Shown piece by piece: positions 1 to 3,856 of a stretch of 9,349 bases of DNA (the first letter of the stretch is position 1; each line of letters opens with the position of its first letter). The stretch comes from Chloroflexota bacterium (GTDB lineage Bacteria > Chloroflexota > Anaerolineae > B4-G1), in assembly GCA_003648085.1 (NCBI GenBank), contig QMOC01000060.1, forward strand, positions 1-9,349, written 5' to 3'. Below the pieces are notes generated by a model that was not told the DNA's origin, did no database searches, and was given only the letters and a program-made list of their open reading frames with translations. Made by a program: the position numbers and the translations under genes.

Positions 1-9
1 CAGAGCAGC

Positions 10-132
10 GGGGGATCAATCCCCCTTACTTGCCGCAAAGACCGTTTTCCTGCTGTGTTGCGGCGTAAGCCCGACTCGTCGGGCGCTGCTTCGTAGCACG
101 GGCACTTCATGCCCGTGCGGGCCTGCGCAGGC
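10..132. repeat. Cluster of short palindromes (REP-like) upstream of the ABC transporter gene
   Basis: Five inverted repeats lie within about 125 bp, and I see no gene in positions 1-202. They are GGGGGAT/ATCCCCC (10-16 with 19-25), GCCGCAA/TTGCGGC (32-38 with 58-64), GCCCGA/TCGGGC (69-74 with 79-84), GCACGGGCA/TGCCCGTGC (96-104 with 110-118, loop CTTCA) and the perfect 12-bp palindrome at 121-132. The 9-bp hairpin is preceded by GTAG (93-96, its last G being the first stem base). That is the tetranucleotide typical of REP elements mobilised by RAYT transposases, and it also precedes hairpins in the 76-bp repeats of this window. The pairings are seen directly; the REP assignment is inference. 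None is followed by a T-run, so a simple terminator is unlikely. Confidence 0.55.
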
Positions 133-202
133 GACGAACATATTGTCTAGAGATGCTCTATAGCAAACGATCAACCGCTCCCCACAGATTGGAGCCAGCG
201 CC

Positions 203-2053
203 ATGATGTTCGGCGGTAGGCATATGCGCGGCCTGACCCAGGAGGCCGCCAAACCCATAGAGATGGGCCGAACGCTCCGTCGCCTGTTGACATACCTCCG
301 GCCATTCCGGGCCTTGCTGCTGACCGTGGCCGCCCTCATCGTCGCCAGCACAGTATCGCGATTGCTCCCCCCCTACTTGATGGGCGTCGCAGTGGATCAA
401 TTCGTCGCACCCGGCGACCAACCCCGCCCGGCCTGGCTGGAGTGGCTTCTGCCACAGGACGCCAGCCGGACCACCGGCCTGACCGTGACAATGCTCATGG
501 TGCTCAGCGTCTATCTGCTGGACTGGGCCGCGACCGGCAGCCAGATTTACCTGATGACGCTGGCCGGGCAGCGAGTCTTGCTCCGTATGCGCACGCAAAT
601 CTTCGAGCGCATCCTCAGCCTCTCGCTCAAGTTCTTCGACCGGCATGAGGCCGGCGACTTGATGTCCCGCTTGGTCAATGACACTCAGGTCATCAACCAG
701 GTCTTCAGCGGCGGGATCGTGCGGCTGACCGGCATGAGCCTCTCGCTGGTCGGCATCATCGCTGCTATGCTCGGTCTCAACTGGCGACTGGCGCTGGTCA
801 GTTTCACGGTGCTGCCGGTGATGATCCTGACCACAACGGTCTTCTCCCGGCGGGCACGGGCCGCCTTCCGCCGCACCCGCCAGACCATCGGCGAGGTAAG
901 CGCGGAACTGCAAGAGAACATCGCCGCCGTGCGCGAGGTGCAGGCTTTTGCGCGTGAGCGAGCCAATGTCGCCGAGTTCGAGGCCATCAACGCCGCCAAC
1001 CGTGACGCCAACGTCCAGGCTCAATCCATCCTCTCCGCCTTCTCCCCCACCCTCGATGTGCTCAGCACCATCGCGCTGGCCATCGTGGCCGGCTACGGAG
1101 GCTACCTGATCTTGGCCTTCGATCCGCCGCTGGTCAGTGTGGGTACCATCATTGCTTTTCTCACCTACGTGCGCCGCTTCTATCAACCTATTCGGGGCAT
1201 CGCCAATCTTTACACCCAACTCCAGGCAGCGGTGGCCGGCGCAGAGCGCATCTTCGAACTACTCGACACCCAGCCGGAAATCACCGACGCGCCCGACGCC
1301 GTACCCCTGCCACCCGTCCGAGGGCGCGTCGAGTTCGACCACGTTACCTTTGCCTACCAGGAGGGAGAACCGGTGTTGCGAGAGATCTGCCTGACGGCCG
1401 AGCCGGGACAGACGGTGGCCTTGGTGGGACCGACCGGAGCGGGCAAGACGACACTCGTCAGCCTCCTGGCCCGCTTCTACGACGTGGACCAGGGCGCGAT
1501 CCGCATTGACGGCTACGACGTGCGGCAGGTGACCCGCGAGAGCCTGCGACGGCAGATGGGAATCGTCTTGCAGGACACCTTCCTCTTCTCCGGCACGGTG
1601 ATGGAGAACATCCGCTACGGGCGGCTGGACGCCAGCGATGAAGAGGTCATAGCGGCAGCGCGGCTGGCCAACGCCGACCAGTTCATCACGCGGCTGCCGG
1701 AGGGCTACCAGACCCCATTGGGCGAGCGGGGGCACAATCTGAGCCACGGGCAGCGGCAACTGCTCGCCATCGCCCGCGCGATACTGGCCGACCCGCACAT
1801 CCTGATCCTCGACGAGGCCACTTCCAGCGTGGACACACGCACCGAAATGCTGATCCAGCAGGCTCTGGACGAACTGCTCAAAGGGCGCACCTCCTTCGTC
1901 ATCGCCCATCGGCTGAGCACAGTGCGCAACGCCGACCAGGTGATCGTGCTCGACCAGGGGCGCATCGTCGAGCGAGGCACACACGAGGAACTGCTGGGTG
2001 CGCGGGGGTTGTACTGCGAACTCTACGAGAGTCAGTTTCGGCGGCAAGTGTAG
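203..2053 (+). CDS. ABC exporter half-transporter: fused membrane and ATPase domains (MsbA/multidrug type)
   Basis: This 616-residue protein has the usual length and layout of a type IV ABC exporter subunit that works as a homo- or heterodimer in the cytoplasmic membrane. Residues about 24-345 form the six-helix membrane domain (hydrophobic stretches near 37-60, 93-118, 173-215 and 284-322). Residues about 375-610 form the ATPase. Visible motifs are the A-loop Tyr385, Walker A GPTGAGKTT (409-417), Q-loop Gln457, signature LSHGQRQ (513-519), Walker B ILILDEA (533-539) with catalytic Glu538, D-loop SSVD and H-loop His569. All catalytic residues are present; the only deviation is LSHGQ instead of LSGGQ. 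GGAG at 191-194 lies 8 bases before the ATG at 203; the ATGs at 206 and 224 are alternative starts. The substrate cannot be read from sequence: lipid, drug or peptide export are all possible. A partner subunit could lie upstream, outside the window. Confidence 0.93.
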   Translation: MMFGGRHMRGLTQEAAKPIEMGRTLRRLLTYLRPFRALLLTVAALIVASTVSRLLPPYLMGVAVDQFVAPGDQPRPAWLEWLLPQDASRTTGLTVTMLMVLSVYLLDWAATGSQIYLMTLAGQRVLLRMRTQIFERILSLSLKFFDRHEAGDLMSRLVNDTQVINQVFSGGIVRLTGMSLSLVGIIAAMLGLNWRLALVSFTVLPVMILTTTVFSRRARAAFRRTRQTIGEVSAELQENIAAVREVQAFARERANVAEFEAINAANRDANVQAQSILSAFSPTLDVLSTIALAIVAGYGGYLILAFDPPLVSVGTIIAFLTYVRRFYQPIRGIANLYTQLQAAVAGAERIFELLDTQPEITDAPDAVPLPPVRGRVEFDHVTFAYQEGEPVLREICLTAEPGQTVALVGPTGAGKTTLVSLLARFYDVDQGAIRIDGYDVRQVTRESLRRQMGIVLQDTFLFSGTVMENIRYGRLDASDEEVIAAARLANADQFITRLPEGYQTPLGERGHNLSHGQRQLLAIARAILADPHILILDEATSSVDTRTEMLIQQALDELLKGRTSFVIAHRLSTVRNADQVIVLDQGRIVERGTHEELLGARGLYCELYESQFRRQV

Positions 2054-2098
2054 CCTTTCCTTGTGCGCCTGTGACGGCCAAACCTCCCCATTTTATAG

Positions 2099-2127
2099 TT
2101 GACCAGAATCGCATTCTCTGGTATACT
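2099..2127 (+). promoter_or_regulatory. Sigma70-type promoter of tRNA-Leu
   Basis: TTGACC (2099-2104) and TATACT (2122-2127) are separated by exactly 17 bases, giving five of six consensus matches in each hexamer. Transcription would be expected to start at about 2134, within a few bases of the mature tRNA 5' end at 2136, so almost no leader would need trimming. This is the strongest promoter match in the window and fits the tRNA immediately downstream. Confidence 0.8.
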
Positions 2128-2135
2128 TTCTTTGA

Positions 2136-2217
2136 GCCGGAGTGGCGGAACAGGCAGACGCGCGCGACTCAAAATCGCGTGGGCTTAGCCCATGTGGGTT
2201 CATTCCCACCTCCGGCA
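2136..2217 (+). tRNA. tRNA-Leu (anticodon CAA)
   Basis: This is a class II tRNA with a long variable arm. The acceptor stem is GCCGGAG (2136-2142) with CTCCGGC (2210-2216), and the discriminator base is A2217. The D-arm is 2145-2161 and includes the GG of the D-loop. The anticodon stem is CGCGA/TCGCG (2163-2167 with 2175-2179) around loop CTCAAAA, placing CAA at 2170-2172, which reads UUG. The variable arm TGGGC-TTA-GCCCA occupies 2180-2192. The T-stem is GTGGG/CCCAC (2194-2198 with 2205-2209). The sequence after A2217 is CCT, so the CCA end is not encoded and must be added after transcription. The T-loop reads TTCATT, six bases instead of seven, so one of the conserved purines at 57/58 appears to be missing. 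All stems pair perfectly and a promoter and terminator flank the gene, so it looks functional, but a degenerate tRNA or a one-base sequence error cannot be excluded. Confidence 0.9.
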
Positions 2218-2251
2218 CCTGGTCCAAGCAGGGCCGGGGTTAAGTCCCATC

Positions 2252-2297
2252 GCGGCGCCCACGGGCAGAGTATGCGCCCCACAGCGCCGCCTTTTTT
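2252..2297 (+). terminator. Rho-independent terminator of the tRNA-Leu unit
   Basis: GCGGCGC (2252-2258) pairs with GCGCCGC (2284-2290), and a C then six T residues (2292-2297) follow. The 25-base loop can hold a small inner stem GGGC/GCCC (2263-2266 with 2276-2279). The long loop is somewhat unusual, but a GC stem followed directly by a T-run, 35 bases after a tRNA, is a good terminator configuration. Confidence 0.65.
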
Positions 2298-2314
2298 GTA
2301 TAAGGCACAGGGCT

Positions 2315-2390
2315 CTGGCGATTTTGCTCGTAGTAACGACTTCAGTCGTTCGGAGCGAGATCAGAGCGACTGAAGTCGCCACTACGACCC
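2315..2390 (+). repeat. 76-bp REP-like dispersed repeat, copy 1
   Basis: This intergenic element recurs in inverted orientation at 9126-9201, with 6 mismatches over 76 positions by eye, five of them in the central segment 2352-2360. It contains two hairpins. The left one is AACGAC-TTCA-GTCGTT (2335-2350), preceded by GTAGT. The right one is GCGAC-TGAA-GTCGC (2366-2379), followed by ACTAC. The two halves are also imperfect inverted repeats of each other, so the element resembles a BIME: two REP hairpins facing one another, each with an outer GTAG. Such elements are typically moved by RAYT (Y1, IS200/IS605-related) transposases; none is encoded here. The repeat is seen directly; the class is inference. 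Confidence 0.8.
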
Positions 2391-2397
2391 CCATATC

Positions 2398-2474
2398 TTG
2401 CGGTTCATCGGCCGTCATACCGCAAATGCGAGGGGCTCCAAAATTCGCCAGACTCCAGCAAGGCATCTGGAGTC
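2398..2474 (+). promoter_or_regulatory. Leader with two hairpins; the second covers the ribosome binding site of the next gene
   Basis: TTGCGGT (2398-2404) pairs with ACCGCAA (2419-2425) around a 14-base loop. Further on, GACTCCAG (2451-2458) pairs perfectly with CTGGAGTC (2467-2474) around an 8-base loop. The second hairpin contains GGAG (2469-2472), the only good Shine-Dalgarno for the GTG start at 2482, so folding would be expected to limit translation. Pairing is seen; regulatory function is inference. No convincing promoter hexamers were found between the tRNA terminator and 2482. Confidence 0.4.
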
Positions 2475-2481
2475 GGGTGCA

Positions 2482-2862
2482 GTGAACAAACGGACGAAGC
2501 AATGGCTTCTTCGGGCTGCAGTTGGCGCGGTGGTAGGGCTGGTGCTCGGCTTCATCATTGGCTGGTGGCTCTGGCCGGTGCAGTATACGAATACCGCGCC
2601 GGTTGTGTTGCGCCAGGACTACCGCGACGACTACATTGTGATGATCGCCACCGCATACGAGGTGGAGGAAGACCTGGAGCAGGCCCGCGAGCGGCTGAAA
2701 CTGCTCGACCCGCGTGAGCCTGCCACGCTTGTGGTCGAACTGGCGGAGCGTCTCATCGAAGCGGGTGGCGATGCCGACGACATCGCTCGCCTGGCCCGCC
2801 TGGCCTGGGCGCTTGGGGCCACCACTTCGACGCTGATCCCGTATCTGGAGGGGCCGCCGTGA
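2482..2862 (+). CDS. Small membrane-anchored protein with extracytoplasmic TPR-like helical domain (paralog of the next gene)
   Basis: The function is not known. The protein has 126 residues from the GTG start: a basic N-terminus (NKRTK, LLR), one membrane helix (about 9-31), then the motif WPV-QYTNTAP-VVLRQDY (31-47) and a helical region (48-124). In that region, A-x-x-Y-E-V-E-E-D-L-E-Q-A-R-x-R-L (about 56-72) looks like a TPR-type helix pair. By the positive-inside rule the C-terminal part should lie outside the cell. GTG 2482 was chosen over a TTG at 2398 because GGAG sits 9 bases upstream and the protein then aligns from its N-terminus with the next gene's product; the 28 extra residues of the longer reading look non-coding. 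Its stop overlaps the next start (GTGA), which implies translational coupling. I recall similar P-V...T-x-P...LRxDY proteins from Anaerolineae, none with a described role. Confidence 0.75.
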   Translation: MNKRTKQWLLRAAVGAVVGLVLGFIIGWWLWPVQYTNTAPVVLRQDYRDDYIVMIATAYEVEEDLEQARERLKLLDPREPATLVVELAERLIEAGGDADDIARLARLAWALGATTSTLIPYLEGPP

Positions 2863-3773
2863 GCACTTTATCATCACTTCGGGCCGCTCCTATCATCGGG
2901 CTGGTGATCGGACTGGCGCTGGGTCTGGCGTACACTTGGGTCATTGCTCCCGTCGAACTCGTCAATACGTACCCGGCGTTGCTGCGTACCGATTACCGTT
3001 GGGATTGGGTGCGTCTGGCGGCACTCTCGTACGTGGCCGACGGCGATATGGAACGGGCCCGCGCGCGGCTGAATGGGCTCAAGCACGAGGATGTGGCCGG
3101 CGCGATGCGGGCGCTGATCGAGGAATATACCGCCGCTGGCCGTTCCGCAGACATCCTGCGTCGCCTGACTACGCTGGCCGAAGCGCTGGACGTGCACACC
3201 CCAGCGATGCTGGTTTACCTCCGCACCCCGACGTCACCGCCGTTAGTACCTGTCAGCACGCCATCACTCACACCTACTCTCACGCCCTCCTGCACGCCCA
3301 CGCCTTCCTGCACTCCTTCTCCCACTGCTACACCCACTCTCACGCCGCCACCCACGCCTCACGCCTTCTCGCCATTGTCCACCCCCACCATCGAGCCAAC
3401 CGGCACGCCTCTTCCTCCCACTCCCACGCCTCCACTTCTATCTCGCCTGAGGGTAGTTGAACAGGAGCAGATATGCGAGCCGGGGCAGAGGGTACACATC
3501 GAAGTCGTGGTGAGAGACGAACGTGGTGCGGGTGTGGCCGGTGTAGAGATCTGGCTGACGTGGCCGGGCGGGGCCGACCGGGCCGTGACCGGGCTTAAAC
3601 CCCAGCATGGAGCGGGATACGCGGATTTCAATGCCGAACCAGGTGTGAGTTATGCGCTCAGCATCGGCGAATTGGGGATGCCGCTGGTCACCGGTCTGCG
3701 GATCGAGCCCTGCCCTGTGGAGGAAGGTGAAAACCCGCTGATGGGCTCGTGGCGCATTGTGCTAGGGCCATAA
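2859..3773 (+). CDS. Membrane-anchored protein: TPR-like domain, Thr/Pro stalk and C-terminal Ig-like domain
   Basis: The 304-residue product starts at a GTG overlapping the upstream stop, with GGAGG at 2847-2851 as ribosome binding site. Residues 11-30 form a membrane helix. Residues 31-120 match the upstream protein throughout: APVELVNTYPALLRTDY against WPVQYTNTAPVVLRQDY, then a helix-rich stretch with GDMERARARL against EDLEQARERL. Residues about 123-192 are a Thr/Pro-rich low-complexity stalk, typical of surface-exposed linkers. Residues about 196-285 are predicted beta-rich (VHIEVVVRD...GVAGVEIWLTWPGG...YALSIG), resembling a bacterial Ig-like or invasin-type domain. Cys206 and Cys285 sit near its two ends and could form a disulfide. 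The sequence gives no enzymatic motif, so a structural, binding or sensing role at the cell surface is the reasonable inference. It is followed by 83 bp containing the promoter of the next gene. Confidence 0.8.
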   Translation: MSTLSSLRAAPIIGLVIGLALGLAYTWVIAPVELVNTYPALLRTDYRWDWVRLAALSYVADGDMERARARLNGLKHEDVAGAMRALIEEYTAAGRSADILRRLTTLAEALDVHTPAMLVYLRTPTSPPLVPVSTPSLTPTLTPSCTPTPSCTPSPTATPTLTPPPTPHAFSPLSTPTIEPTGTPLPPTPTPPLLSRLRVVEQEQICEPGQRVHIEVVVRDERGAGVAGVEIWLTWPGGADRAVTGLKPQHGAGYADFNAEPGVSYALSIGELGMPLVTGLRIEPCPVEEGENPLMGSWRIVLGP

Positions 3774-3795
3774 ACTCCCGAGATTCGGTTGGGGA

Positions 3796-3824
3796 TTGCC
3801 GTCGCCCCGCAAGCGTGGTACAAT
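3796..3824 (+). promoter_or_regulatory. Sigma70-type extended -10 promoter of the DUF2207/kinase operon
   Basis: TTGCCG (3796-3801) and TACAAT (3819-3824) are 17 bases apart, and TGG (3816-3818) directly before the -10 box gives the TGn extended -10 motif. Transcription should start near 3831, leaving a leader of about 25 bases before the ATG at 3857. This suggests that the DUF2207 and kinase genes can be transcribed independently of the paralog pair upstream. Confidence 0.65.
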
Positions 3825-3856
3825 AGTTACCAGCATAAGGCCGGAGAGGATGAGCG

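Noticed and set aside
143..171. Promoter for the ABC gene (TTGTCT with AACGAT)
   Set aside because: The -10 box matches at only three positions and no better combination was seen, so the true promoter may lie upstream of the window or be unlike sigma70.
158..1219. 353-codon open frame on the minus strand inside the ABC gene
   Set aside because: It lies opposite a gene with clear ABC motifs, has low-complexity His/Gln/Gly/Asp-rich composition typical of an antisense shadow in GC-rich DNA, and shows no recognisable domain.
2231..2262. T-arm-like sequence (GGGGTTAAGTCCC followed by CGCGGCGCCCA) suggesting a second, partial tRNA
   Set aside because: No matching acceptor, D or anticodon arm lies upstream, and the GCGGCGC part is better explained as the left arm of the terminator.
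3791..3808. GGGG...CCCC hairpin after the second paralog as a terminator
   Set aside because: The stem is only about four pairs, has no T-run, and overlaps the -35 region of a better supported promoter.
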